DNA of 64,000 nucleotides, from NCBI GenBank assembly GCA_934045075.1, contig OW203724.1:2914001-2978000 (forward strand), read 5' to 3'. The stretch is from Yponomeuta sedellus (Eukaryota > Arthropoda > Insecta > Lepidoptera > Yponomeutidae). The notes beneath the pieces are model-generated. The model was given only the letters and a program-made list of their open reading frames with translations, did not search any database and was not told the origin of the DNA. Every line of letters begins with the position of its first letter. Within the stretch, counting starts at the first letter, position 1. Positions 43,422-55,184 of the stretch are shown here, piece by piece. The position numbers and the translations under genes were made by a program.

Positions 43422-43474
43422 GTCAGTTTCTGACCGTGCCCTAGGTCTTCCCTAGGGCACGGTCAGAAACTGAC
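43422..43474. repeat. Perfect fold-back, 24-bp arms
   Basis: GTCAGTTTCTGACCGTGC ... GCACGGTCAGAAACTGAC, arms of 24 bp around a 5-base loop. It lies at the edge of the conserved integrase, where pol sequence is lost. Confidence 0.95.
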
Positions 43475-44169
43475 ATATGACGCAGTAAACATGTGCATAT
43501 GACGCAGATTGTCTCTTACAGGTAGCTTCATTTCTCTAAAGTACCTAAGCAGTAGAAGCTATTAAGATGCGTGTATAGCAAATGTTCTGAGCAAGACAGT
43601 AAAAAGAAATGTTTGTGGAAGTTTAGTACAGAATCGACCTGGACAAATGTGTGTGAGCAATATTTCATAAATACCTGACACCTGATTATCTTTAATATGT
43701 GCGTTATGTATGAAGTGTAGCACATAATTGCGCGCTGAATTGTGCATCTAAATTGTGAAAAAATTTAAAAATAAATACGTTATCCAACAGTTTGTGTGAT
43801 GTAGAGGCAACTATGTGTCACTAAAAATAAGTTAAGCATATGAATGTATGAACGTATGAAAGGTGAGAATGAAGTCGGTTTACATCTCATTGCATTATTT
43901 TATAAGTAAGGGTTGCGCTGCTATCGCTTTTCTAGCACGAAAAATGGCCGCTCTGTGTGTGTGACCTAAAACGTTAGAAGAATGCTTGAAAGGAATTTAT
44001 ATAGACAATTCTACATCAACAAGTTGCCTCACTATCTGCACAAAGTAATCCTCTCAAGCAAGTTCCTTAACCCTAAAGATTTGTGCGGTCTGTTAGTGTT
44101 TCTGTGCTCCCCTAAAACAGGCTAAGCTGTGTGTCTATAGATTACTCAATGTCTATAGACTGTGTGAAA
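43475..44169 (-). other. Eroded Pao pol sequence
   Basis: The last part on the minus strand (about 44165-44000) still reads NFTQSIDIE and LLCADSEATC, which continue the Pao frame that stops at YNVT on the far side of the array (about 50075). The rest (43475-43990) has no recognisable reading frame. Confidence 0.45.
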
Positions 44170-46194
44170 TTATATATATATAAAGCTGCAATCCGGTATA
44201 CTCACTGATCTATTCATCCATACGTTTTCTCCGAAACGGTAAGATTTGGACGAAAATGATGTATGAGAAAGTTGTAGGAAATGTATGAATTACAGCCATC
44301 CTATGAAGCCGATTTTTGAATTTCGAACGCGTTCCACTACGCGAGGGTGCTAACTCTGTCGTTTACCGACCGATTTGGATGAAATTTTCACCCGGCCTTT
44401 TCTTCGACACGCCATTTTCGGTTCCGCCGACGGTCGTTCCAAATTCAAAATACCACCGGAGCTATAGCCCTCCGAAAATCGGCCTTTTTTCGACCTCTAC
44501 GCAAAAAAGTCGGCAGCCAACTGGGCGCATGCCAGGGACCAGCCGTAAACGGCATCGTGTCGTCAAAGGACCCAGGTATATGAGAAAAATCCGACATTCT
44601 GACATTTCAAGATGGCGGCCGAGATATTGGCTTTCAAAGGTGTCAAATTTACTATGGAGAATTTCTACAAAAAATTTGTACTGAAAATCATCTTTTTCGT
44701 AGAAAATCTTAATTTTTTTGTACCATCGATAGAGGCTAAGCGCCAAAATGAGTACTTGGCTGAGAATGGCGTCACCACGCCGAGGTGCTGTGGCATTCCA
44801 GTTGGCCATCGACCCATTAAAGTTTGAAAATCACCCACTTTAATAGAAAATGTTCACCCAAAATAGGACTTTTCATACAAAAATGCATTTTTTTACTACT
44901 ACCGCTGGAGGCCAAAGGCCGAAACTACTACTCGGCTGGGAGCGGCTAATCAGTGCCGAGGTGTTGTAGCATTCCAGTTGGCCATCGACTCATCAAAGTT
45001 TGAAAATCACCCACTTTAATAGAAAATTTTCACCCAAAATAGTTATTTTCATACAAAAATGCATTTCTTTAGTACCACCGACGGAGGCCAAAGGCCGAAA
45101 CTACTACTCGGCTGGGAGCGGCTACTTAGTGCCGAGGTGCTGTGGCATTCCAGTTGGCCATCGACTCATTAAAGTTTGAAAATCACGCACTATAATAGAA
45201 AATTTTCACCCGAAATAGTTATTTTCATACAAAAATGCATTTCTTTAGTACCACCGACGGAGGCCAAAGGCCGAAACTACTACTCGGCTGGGAGCGGCTA
45301 CTTAGTGCCGAGGTGCTGTGGCATTCCAGTTGGCCATCGACCCATTAAAGTTTGAAAATCACCCACTTTAATAGAAAAATTTCACCCGAAATAGTTATTT
45401 TCATACAAAAATGCATTTCTTTAGTACCACCGTTGGAGGCCAAAGGCCAAAACTACTACTCGGCTGGGAGCGGCTACTTAGTGCCGAGGTGCTGTGGCAT
45501 TCCAGTTGGCCATCGACTCATTAAAGTTTGAAAATCACGCACTATAATAGAAAAATTTCACCCGAAATAGTTATTTTCATACAAAAATGCATTTCTTTAG
45601 TACCACCGACGGAGGCCAAAGGCCGAAACTACTACTCGGCTGGGAGCGGCTACTTAGTGCCGAGGTGCTGTGGCATTCCAGTTGGCCATCGACCCATTAA
45701 AGTTTGAAAATCACCCACTTTAATAGAAAAATTTCACCCGAAATAGTTATTTTCATACAAAAATGCATTTCTTTAGTACCACCGTTGGAGGCCAAAGGCC
45801 AAAACTACTACTCGGCTGGGAGCGGCTACTTAGTGCCGAGGTGCTGTGGCATTCCAGTTGGCCATCGACTCATTAAAGTTTGAAAATCACGCACTATAAT
45901 AGAAAAATTTCACCCGAAATAGTTATTTTCATACAAAAATGCATTTCTTTAGTACCACCGACGGAGGCCAAAGGTCAAAAAAATTGCTCATCTGTGAATG
46001 GCATCGTGTCACGTAGATATTCAGGTCCCTGAGAAAAATCAAACATTTTGAAGTTTCTAATTGCCGGCCGAGTTATTGACGATTGATCAAGGCCAACTTT
46101 GTATGAACATTTTGTACTGAAAATCGATTTCCTATAGAAGCCCTCCGCAAGTACTGCCTGCCGCAAATACCTACCGGGTGAACGACCCGAGTCA
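44170..46194 (+). mobile_element. Helitron-like element, copy 1
   Basis: Begins in (TA)n then AAAGCTGCAATCCGG and ACTCACTGATC; ends with the hairpin CGGGTGAACGACCCG followed by AGTCAT. Carries seven units of a 176-bp satellite. No transposase; frames open on both strands look incidental. The lack of inverted repeats, the 3' hairpin and the T/T insertion point suggest a non-autonomous Helitron/Helentron, but this is provisional. Confidence 0.5.
44790..45970 (+). repeat. 176-bp satellite, seven units
   Basis: GTTGGCCATCGAC recurs at 44801, 44977, 45153, 45329, 45505, 45681 and 45857, exactly 176 bp apart. Units alternate in a two-unit (352-bp) higher-order pattern: GACGGAGGCCAAAGGCCG and GTTGGAGGCCAAAGGCCA versions. 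Confidence 0.95.
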
Positions 46195-47855
46195 TTATAT
46201 ATATATAAAGCTGCAATCCGGTATACTCACTGATCTATTCATCCATACGTTTTCTCCGAAACGGTAAGATTTTGTATGAGAAAGTTGTAGGAAATGTATG
46301 AATTACAGCCATCCTATGAAGCCGATTTTTGAATTTCGAACGCGTTCCACTACGCGAGGGTGCTAACTCTGTCGTTTACCGACCGATTTGGATGAAATTT
46401 TCACCCGGCCTTTTCTTCGACACGCCATTTTCGGTTCCGCCGACGGTCGTTCCAAATTCAAAATACCACCGGAGATATAGCCCTCTGAAAATCGGCCTTT
46501 TTTCGACCTCTACGCAAAAAAGTCGGCAGCCAACTGGGCGCATGCCAGGGACCAGCCGTAAACGGCATCGTGTCGTCAAAGGACCCAGGTATATGAGAAA
46601 AATCCGACATTCTGACATTTCAAGATGGCGGCCGAGATATTGGCTTTCAAAGGTGTCAAATTTACTATGGAGAATTTCTACAAAAAATTTGTACTGAAAA
46701 TCATCTTTTTCGTAGAAAATCTTAATTTTTTTGTACCATCGATAGAGGCTAAGCGCCAAAATGAGTACTTGGCTGAGAATGGCGTCACCACGCCGAGGTG
46801 CTGTGGCATTCCAGTTGGCCATCGACCCATTAAAGTTTGAAAATCACCCACTTTAATAGAAAATGTTCACCCAAAATAGGACTTTTCATACAAAAATGCA
46901 TTTTTTTACTACTACCGCTGGAGGCCAAAGGCCGAAACTACTACTCGGCTGGGAGCGGCTAATCAGTGCCGAGGTGTTGTAGCATTCCAGTTGGCCATCG
47001 ACTCATCAAAGTTTGAAAATCACCCACTTTAATAGAAAATTTTCACCCAAAATAGTTATTTTCATACAAAAATGCATTTCTTTAGTACCACCGACGGAGG
47101 CCAAAGGCCGAAACTACTACTCGGCTGGGAGCGGCTACTTAGTGCCGAGGTGCTGTGGCATTCCAGTTGGCCATCGACTCATTAAAGTTTGAAAATCACG
47201 CACTATAATAGAAAAATTTCACCCGAAATAGTTATTTTCATACAAAAATGCATTTCTTTAGTACCACCGACGGAGGCCAAAGGCCGAAACTACTACTCGG
47301 CTGGGAGCGGCTACTTAGTGCCGAGGTGCTGTGGCATTCCAGTTGGCCATCGACCCATTAAAGTTTGAAAATCACCCACTTTAATAGAAAAATTTCACCC
47401 GAAATAGTTATTTTCATACAAAAATGCATTTCTTTAGTACCACCGTTGGAGGCCAAAGGCCAAAACTACTACTCGGCTGGGAGCGGCTACTTAGTGCCGA
47501 GGTGCTGTGGCATTCCAGTTGGCCATCGACTCATTAAAGTTTGAAAATCACGCACTATAATAGAAAAATTTCACCCGAAATAGGATTTTTCATACAAAAA
47601 TGCATTTCTTTAGTACCACAGGTGGAGGCCAAAGGCCAAAAAAATTGCTCATCTGTGAATGGCATCGTGTCACGTAGATATTCAGGTTCCTGAGAAAAAT
47701 CAAACATTTTGAAATTTCTAATTGCCGGCCGAGTTATTGACGATTGATCAAGGCCAACTTTGTATGAACATTTTGTACTGAAAATCGATTTCCTATAGAA
47801 GCCCTCCGCAAGTACTGCCTGCCGCAAATACCTACCGGGTGAACGACCCGAGTCA
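46195..47855 (+). mobile_element. Helitron-like element, copy 2
   Basis: Nearly identical to copy 1, starting again from (TA)n, with a 12-14 base gap near 46268 and only five 176-bp units. Same CGGGTGAACGACCCG end. Confidence 0.5.
46800..47640 (+). repeat. 176-bp satellite, five units
   Basis: GTTGGCCATCGAC at 46814, 46990, 47166, 47342 and 47518, again 176 bp apart. Confidence 0.95.
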
Positions 47856-48829
47856 TTATATATATATATATATAAAGCTACAATGCGATATACTCACTGA
47901 TCTAACATAATACGTTTTCTCGGAAATGGCACGAGTTGGACGAAAATGATGTATGACAAAGTTGTAGGGAATGTACGATATACGGCCATCCTATGGAGCC
48001 GATTTTTGAATTTCGAACGCGTTCCACTACGCGAGGGTGCTAACTCTGTCGTTTACCGACCGATTTGGATGAAATTTTCACCCGGCCTTTTCTTCGACAC
48101 GCCATTTTCGGTTCCGCCGACGGTCGTTCCAAATTCAAAATACCACCGGAGCTATAGCCCTCCGAAAATCGGCCTTTTTTCGACCTCTACGCAAAAAAGT
48201 CGGCAGCCAACTGGGCGCATGCCAGGGACCAGCCGTGAACGGCATCGTGTCGTCAAAGGACCCAGGTATATGAGAAAAATCCGACATTCTGACATTTCAA
48301 GATGGCGGCCGAGATATTGGCTTTCAAAGGTGTCAAATTTACTATGGAGAATTTCTACAAAAAATTTGTACTGAAAATCATCTTTTTCGTAGAAAATCGT
48401 AATTTTTTTGTACCATCCATGGAGGCTAAGCGCCGAAATGAGTACTTGGCTGGGAATGGCGTCACCACGCCGAAGTACTGTAGCATTCCAGTTGGCCATC
48501 GACTCATCAAAGTTTGAAAATCACGCACTTTAATAGAAAATTTTCACCCGAAATAGGATTTTTCATACAAAAATGCATTTCTTTAGTACCACAGGTGGAG
48601 GCCAAAGGCCAAAAAAATTGCTCATCTGTGAATGGCATCGTGTCACGTAGATATTCAGGTTCCTGAGAAAAATCAAACATTTTGAAATTTCTAATTGCCG
48701 GCCGAGTTATTGACGATTGATCAAGGCCAACTTTGTATGAACATTTTGTACTGAAAATCGATTTCCTATAGAAGCCCTCCGCAAGTACTGCCTGCCGCAA
48801 ATACCTACCGGGTGAACGACCCGAGTCAT
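47856..48829 (+). mobile_element. Helitron-like element, copy 3
   Basis: Same ends; a single 176-bp unit; 5' region diverged (CTAACATAATACG in place of CTATTCATCCATACG). Confidence 0.5.
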
Positions 48830-48861
48830 ATTATATTATATTATTTATTATATTATATATA

Positions 48862-50069
48862 TATAAAGCTACAATCCGGTATACTCACTGATCTATTCAT
48901 CCATACGTTTTCTCGGAAACGGTAAGATTTGGACGAAAATGATGTATGAGAAAGTTGTAGAAAATGTATGAATTACAGCCATCCTATGAAGCCGATTTTT
49001 GAATTTCGAACGCGTTCCACTACTCGAAGGTGCTAACTCTGTAGTTTACCGGCCGATTTGGATGAAATTTTGATAGAATGGTGATATAGTGATCCGATTG
49101 AAAAAAAAAAATTTGGTTGTTCGAAATTCAAAATGGCGGCGCAGATATAGCCGACCGAAAAATCGACCTTTGCGCCAAAAAGTCGGCAGCCAACTGGGCA
49201 TATGCTGGAGATATGCCGTAAACGGCATCGCGTTGCCAAAGGACCCAGGTATATGAGAAAAATCCGACATCTTGGAATTTTAAGATGGCGGCCGAGATAT
49301 TGATGATTGAAAATGACAAATTTTTGTATGGAGATTTAGTACTAAAATTGACTTTTCAACAGAGAAATGGGACAAACTTGCGAGGCCGGAGGCCGAGCTC
49401 CGCGAAGCGGGCACAAAAAGTTCTGCCGCGGCGAGGCCGAAGGCCGAGCTCCGTTTAGGCCGAGGCCGAAGGCCGAGACGATTCAAGTTATAGCGCACAA
49501 GTACCAGCGCAAAAGCAAAAAGGGACAAACTTGCGAGGCCGGAGGCCGAGCTCCGCGGAGCGGGCACGAGGAACTCCGCCGCGGCGAGGCCGAAGGCCGA
49601 GCTCCGTTTAGGCCGAGGCCGAAGGCCGAGACCATTCAGGTTACGGCGCACAAGTACCAGCGCAAAAGCAAAATGGGACAAACTTGCGAGGCCGGAGGCC
49701 GAGCTCCGCGAAGCGGGCACGAGGAACCCCGCGGCGGCGAGGCCGAAGGCCGAGCTCCGTCCAGGCCGAGGCCGAAGGCCTAGACCGTTCAATTTACGGT
49801 GCATAAGTACCAGCGCAAGAGCAAAGAGGGACAAACTTGCGAGGCCGGAGGCCGAGCTCCGCGGAGCGGGCACGAGGAACCCCGCCGCGGCGAGGCCGAA
49901 GGCCGAGCTCCGTCCAGGCCGAGGCCGAAGGCCGAGACGACACATGTTCCCATGCAACAATTCACTACAATAAGTGTCTAGCGAGGCCCTAGGCCGAGCG
50001 CCGCGAAGAGCGCAGCTCGGAGCGGCTGGGGGTTGGCGCGCGTAAGCGCGCAGGGGGCTCGCCCCCTAG
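48862..50069 (+). mobile_element. Helitron-like element, copy 4, with a different 3' end
   Basis: Same 5' start (AAAGCTACAATCCGG) but the body changes after about 49070 and contains a 153-bp GC-rich tandem repeat. It ends with the hairpin GGGGGCTCGCCCCC followed by TAG (50053-50069) and then T: a CTAG 3' end next to T, as in Helitrons. Inverted sister at 60756-61935. Confidence 0.6.
49369..49960. repeat. 153-bp GC-rich tandem repeat, four units
   Basis: GGGACAAACTTGCGAGGCC starts at 49369, 49522, 49675 and 49828, exactly 153 bp apart. Built from GGCCGAAGGCC and GGCCGGAGGCC hairpins. Because 153 is a multiple of 3, frames stay open on both strands, including a 226-codon minus frame (49280-49960). 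Confidence 0.9.
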
Positions 50070-50085
50070 TTACATTATATGTGTA

Positions 50086-50580
50086 TCGGGTTTTTGCGTA
50101 TACAGGTCCCGATACTATCCAACCTAGTTTTGTATTGTGAAGGAAGGGGCCATTACTAAGGCGTATTCTGCCTTCACAAAGCAAATCCCAGAAAATGTCA
50201 ACGCCTAAAAGGAGATAAATCGTCTTACTCTCAAAGAAAGTTGGATCTGCCAATTGGACATGATCTGGTATACAAAAATCATCTCTCTGCATTGTGACAG
50301 AGGGAAGCGATGATGTTATGCGTGGTAAAATAAAACACTGCGCGCGCGTGCTAAAGGCGGTGGTCCGAGACTTGAGTTCGATTTCACAAGTTTGTGTGCT
50401 CTCAGTGACCACGCCACCAACGCCGTGAATTTGATGAGTGGACTGTATTACCTGTGAATTAAGTTTGTCACATAGTGATCGCGTTATGAAGCTTCGTTCG
50501 GTTCCATTGTCTAGCAAAGCGCGAGCTTTATGATATATACCTACATCGTCGGGTATCTCTACCAATGCTGTCGATAACAA
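50086..50580 (-). pseudogene. Pao protease region
   Basis: The minus strand reads VEIPDDVGIYHKARALLDNG, TERSFITRSLCDKL, then YLLLGVDIFWDLL and LGWIVSGPVYAKT. This is the retropepsin (A17-type) region; the catalytic motif is DNG rather than the usual D[ST]G. Cut at YNVT by the Helitron-like array. Separated from gag by one in-frame TAA. Confidence 0.8.
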
Positions 50581-50586
50581 GACCGG

Positions 50587-51589
50587 TTACTCTGTAGATG
50601 GTGATGGACACTGTAATCCATCTTGTGCTTTGCTTAACTGCATAGAGTATGCTTGCGTAGTGTTGTTGTTAACACTTGTGTGAATTAAGCTACTCGGCGG
50701 CGTTTTCTCGGCAGCGGGAGAACTTATTCCGCGATTGTGTTCCCTACCCTCGAAGTGAATAAGCGAATTGTGTTTCTTGTCACACCTTTTACAAGGCCCA
50801 TACGTACATTCTGCGCTAGTGTGTTCCGCTCGTAAGCAATTTTCACACAGCTTGTTGTCACGAATAAGTTTCAACCGTTCTTGTACACTGTAATCAAGAA
50901 AAACTTGACATGAATACAGTGGATGGTTGTTATTGCACGCTACACATGTTTTATTGCCTACTTTTGTATATTGTTTACTTCCGGACTTATTCGTAACAAC
51001 ATTGCACTGAATGTTAGGTTTGTGTTGAGTACTGAAAATCGCTTTCTTAGAGTTGTGTGAACTGGGTGAGCTTTGGGTGTGATTTAAATTTAATGTTTCT
51101 AACATGTCTGCCTTACACCGAAGAAATTGTAATAAGTCATCTACTTTCAGATTTGCATTAGGCACGTTATCCTTTGAAATTAAAGTACCTCTATGCTGTT
51201 CACACTCGCGCTCAGTTGTAGAGTCTAGCCTGGACACAACCATGTAAATTATCAAAGTGTCCCAGTGCTCGGTAGGCTCATCTAGTGCTTTCAATGTGCG
51301 TAAGTTTCGAAGAACTGTGTCAATGAGCTTTCTTAACTGTGATGTTGACTCTTTCGTGAGTGTAGGCAGTGAAAAGAGGGATTTAATGTGATTCTGTACC
51401 AGCAATCGACTATTATTGAACCTATTTAGTAACAGCTCCCATGCAATAAAATAACAGTAGTTACCAGATGATACCTCTATAGAGTCAATCACAAGCTTTG
51501 CGTCACCAGTCAACGACCGTTTTAGGTAGTGAAATCTACCTAGATTGCCAATCGTCTGATTGTTGTGAACAAGTGATATGAACGTAAAA
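50587..51589 (-). pseudogene. Pao gag, C-terminal part
   Basis: The minus strand reads SLVHNNQTIGNLGRFHYLK, then SRLDSTTERECEQ, and zinc knuckles CVACNNNHPLYSC and CENCLRAEHTSAEC, followed by CKRCDKKHNSLIH. It ends at a TAA in the same frame as the protease. The upstream half lies beyond LINE-W. Confidence 0.85.
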
Positions 51590-54082
51590 AGTAAAAAAAA
51601 AAAGTAAAAACGTTTATTTGCAATGAAAGTGTAGTACAGCTGTGAACAGGAAACATGATACATGCTTTCTTTGAAATTTAAATTGTACATAAATCGGCAT
51701 TAAAATTGGCTCCCGCACTAGGTACAACCTGTCTCGCGGGAGCCTGATTAGTTCAAGAATACAAAAAGGTACATTTTCTCTGTTCCCTGGTGTAGATAAC
51801 CAGATAAAATAAAATTTAACTTATAAAAAGTAATAAAAACTAAAAACTAAACATGCAAAAAATTATAAAAGTAATGTAAAACAATCTCAGATCAGTTTAA
51901 CAAATAGTTCTTCGGTTTCCCTATAGTCTATTGTAAAAAGCCATTTGGTTACAATTTGTGAAGCCTCACGGGAGGTGCTAAGTTTTATATTACAGTGAGA
52001 AAGGACCCTATTATAGATAAAAGGAGCGGTGTACCAGCTAAAGCGATGCGAATGTGTTGTTTTAGTCATTGGTAGTTTTACTCTGAAAAATCTCCTCCTG
52101 GTCATATCCTCATAATCCGTCGAACAAATAACTTGTTTATGTTGCAGAAGTGTAGATTTAAGGATAAAAAGCTTACGAACAGTTAGGACTTTCGCTTCCT
52201 TAAACAATGCTGTGGTTGAGTATCTAAAAGGTTTTTTAGCATGTCTTTGAGCACCGACCTTTGTGCTCTTTCAACAGTGATCAAAGTTGTCTTTGCTGCA
52301 GCACCCCAAACAGTAATACAATAATTTAACATTGACTGGCCCAACGCAACATAAACAAGTTTCAGAATATTTGGATCAGTTCCCTTTCTTAAAAGTTTCA
52401 TAATATGGATAAGTTTTCTCACACGGCCAGAGACGACAGAAATATGGTGCTTAAAATTTAGTTTTTCATCTAAATAAACACCGAGATATTTTGATGTTGG
52501 GGCCCGATGTATTTCAGGACATAAGCACGTGGTTTCCGAATTATTGTAATGACCGCATGAGTGGATTTTGATGATTGGTGTTTTCGGGGGTTCCGATGCT
52601 TTAGTTTTGTGGAAACAAAGGTAGTGTGTTTTTTGTGGATTTAGCGAAAGGAGGTTTTTGTTTAGCCAAGTGGCGATAGACCTCAGCCCAGTTTCAATGC
52701 TATTGAAAACATTTTTCCAAGACTTGCCACTAAAAACCAGCGCTGTGTCGTCCGTGTAGCACGTTATATCAACATCGTCGTTGGGTGAGAGAGCTCCAGG
52801 GATATCATTCATGTAAAGTATGAACAAGGTGGGTGCCAGGATGCTTCCTTGAGGAACTCCAAAACTAACGTTGTGTGTTGTGAAGCGCCGTGCCTCGAAT
52901 ACCTAACCGTTCTAGTTTTCTCAGGAGAATGGCGTGTGAGACTGTGTCAAAAGCCTTGGCGAGGTCCAAAAAGACCCCGACGCAGGCAAGGCCCGAGTCC
53001 AGAGATCTTGACACTTTGTCTAACAGCCTGTTTACAGCATCTGCTGTGGATCTTCCTTCACGGAAACCAAATTGTATATTGGATAATATTTCAGTCGACT
53101 CGAGATAGGAGGTTAGACGAGTATTAGCCAGTTTTTCTAGAAGTTTGGAAAAGACCCCAAGAAGTGAAATTGGTCTGTAGTTCAAGGGATCCTCTTTTGG
53201 CCCAGCTTTATGTACAGGAGTAACCGAGGCCACTTTCCAGACACGGGGAAAAATGCCGGACGCAAGGCTTAAGTTGAATATATGGGTCAGGGGTTTCAAA
53301 ATCGAATTACATATACTTTTAACTAGTTTATTATTTAGTCCGTCAATTCCCGGGGCGCTGCCGTTTTTGAGACCTCTTACAAGCAATTCGACTTCTTCAG
53401 GGTCTGTAGGTGACATAAAGAATGAATTTACGGGTTCTATGTTCTTTGCCGTACAGTTTTTGGCCAGTTCTTGTTCATCCGCACCAAGCTTTGACATAAT
53501 TTTGTTTGCAAGAGTTTTCCCTACGTTCGAAAAAGTTTCATTGCAAATATTTAAAGATTGTTTGGGAGAGTTATCTATATGTAGTAGTTCTTCTGCCTGG
53601 ACCTTGTCTTTCTGAAGCTCACAAATATTTTTAATGACTGACCAAAGTCTTTTAGGATCGTCTTTACTTTCCAGAAGTTCTTGTCCCTGATTTTTTTCTT
53701 TTATGTTTTTAAGTAAATCATTACAATAATTTTTGTATCGCTTGTAAATTAATTGGATAATGGGATTTTTTGGCTGCCTTCGAGCTTCTAGGTGTAGTTT
53801 GTCACGGTGGAGCATGCACCTTATTAGACCGGGTGTGATCCATGGTTTTAAGATATATTTAGAACGGGGAATTCTGATACTTGAGGTAAACTTAGATTTT
53901 ATATTTTCTAGTGTGGACATAAGCATGTTTGCTGCATCATCAGGATCCACGGAGGCAGTAATTTTGGACCAGTCGTGAGTTTTTAGCTCAGCAGTCATGG
54001 CGTTAAAATCAGTTCTTGTTACGAACCGGTTTCTGGGCTGTGGCTTTTTAGTTTCTATTCCAACTAGTGTTAAGTCATGATC
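51590..54082 (-). pseudogene. LINE-W, 5'-truncated non-LTR retrotransposon inserted in Pao gag
   Basis: Minus strand. The 5' edge is in the endonuclease C-terminus (TDHDLTLVGIETKK). Then RT: HKAGPKEDPLNYRPISLLG, IQFGFREGRSTADAV, VFLDLAKAFDTVSH. Near 52870 a deletion of some 30-40 codons with a frame change. Then VSFGVPQGSILAPTLF, YTDDTALVF (catalytic) and a C-terminal region to 52183, and a 3' UTR with the hairpin at 51708-51744. The frame is broken, so inactive. Jockey/CR1-like. Confidence 0.85.
51708..51744 (-). ncRNA. LINE-W 3'-UTR hairpin
   Basis: Perfect 9-bp stem GGCTCCCGC/GCGGGAGCC around a 19-nt loop. At 41811-41843 a different 7-bp stem encloses a near-identical loop. Confidence 0.7.
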
Positions 54083-54552
54083 TGTGAGTATCGCGGAACT
54101 CTAACCAATGCTCATAAGAACCGTCAAAGGTAGGTAATGTGATAGTCGGCAATTGAACAGATGACCTAGCATATTGAAGTGATGATCTAGGGTTATCACA
54201 GACCTCATGTTCCGCTGTCATGCATTGAACCTGAGCAAGTACATTGTAGTAGTCGGCTTCAAAGATCTCGCGTGTCTCGAGTTGCTTGTGCATTTCATGA
54301 TCAGAAACTAGCTCCTCTATTCTACTCTGAATGTAGCTAAACTCAGTGTACAAGCTTGAAACTCTCTGCATGCGGAATTTTAACTCTGCGCGTTGGCTAC
54401 CTGTTAAATCTTGGGCATCAAAAGCACACATATTTCTTTAGATTTGTCAATCTACCTTTTATGGTACCTCTCTTCCTATTCAGCAGTTTTAAAGTGGTAT
54501 CAGACGTCGTAAATTTAATAGTATCGTCCGATTCACTGCTTGTGCTAGTCAT
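54083..54552 (-). pseudogene. Pao gag, N-terminal part
   Basis: Start ATG at 54550-54552 (MTSTSSESDDTIKF); a one-base frameshift near 54430 moves to the frame reading DLTGSQRAELKFRMQRVSS and LPTFDGSYEHWLEFRDT. It stops at the LINE-W junction; the gag continues at 51589. Confidence 0.8.
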
Positions 54553-54940
54553 CTTGGTATTGTGTGAGAAAGTGAAGTACTCACGGTTGTCTTTTCACTC
54601 ACACGACACCGCAAACGCGAGCAATGCCGGATCAACCAGCGGAGCTGTTGTAACCACCACCAATGCGACGGCGGCAGACCAAGATAAACGAAGTTAACAC
54701 TGAAAGTTGTAGAAGCACGGTGTTCACACAAGTATAGGGAAACAGGGTTGGGAAAAAGGTTGGCACGCCTCACCGAAATACGCTGTGCTGCTGCCGATGG
54801 CTCAAGCCGATTTTCTTGCCTTGTGAGATCTGATCTCACATCTTCCGTTATTCTGGAGCAAATTGTGTGTAATCTTGCGTTGCGGATCCAGAATATTCGT
54901 AGGTCGCTGGTACAAAATATCCGTTTTCGAAGGTCCAAAA
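54553..54940 (-). other. Pao 5' leader
   Basis: Non-coding leader between LTR and gag. No clear primer site could be read next to the LTR. Confidence 0.5.
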
Positions 54941-55184
54941 TGTATCGTAGACATCGGCAGGAACGGGTAGATGGGAAGGCGTTTAGTGAAAATCGTTTGT
55001 GCGATCAAATAAAAAAAAGGAAAATATAATTTTCATGTGCGTATTACATTATTCACAGCCATGACAGCAACCAATCAAAAAAGACAAAAGAAAAAAGTTT
55101 TCCTTTTCCAATATAAAACACTATGGTGGCCAGCGAGCCGCGATGACGTGCCATACGGCCAGTACGCTGCTGCAGTCCTGAACA
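54941..55184 (-). repeat. 5' LTR of the BEL/Pao element
   Basis: 244 bp matching 42189-42432 with a few substitutions (for example TTTAGTG against TTTAATG). Confidence 0.85.

Larger units (their letters stand above)
42189..55184 (-). mobile_element. BEL/Pao LTR retrotransposon, degraded, hosting nested insertions
   Basis: Minus orientation. LTRs 54941-55184 (5') and 42189-42432 (3') are 244 bp each, TG...CA, with a handful of differences. Flanks ATGTC and ATCTC may be a diverged target duplication. Own sequence is only about 4.6 kb: gag in two pieces, protease, a scrap of RT and a frameshifted integrase; most of RT and RNase H is gone. Insertions: LINE-W in gag (51590-54082) and a Helitron-like array between protease and RT (about 44170-50069). 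Confidence 0.85.

Noticed and set aside
44316..44827. Open frames of 71-148 codons on both strands in Helitron-like copies 1-3
   Set aside because: They overlap on opposite strands, show no known motif and repeat only because the copies repeat.
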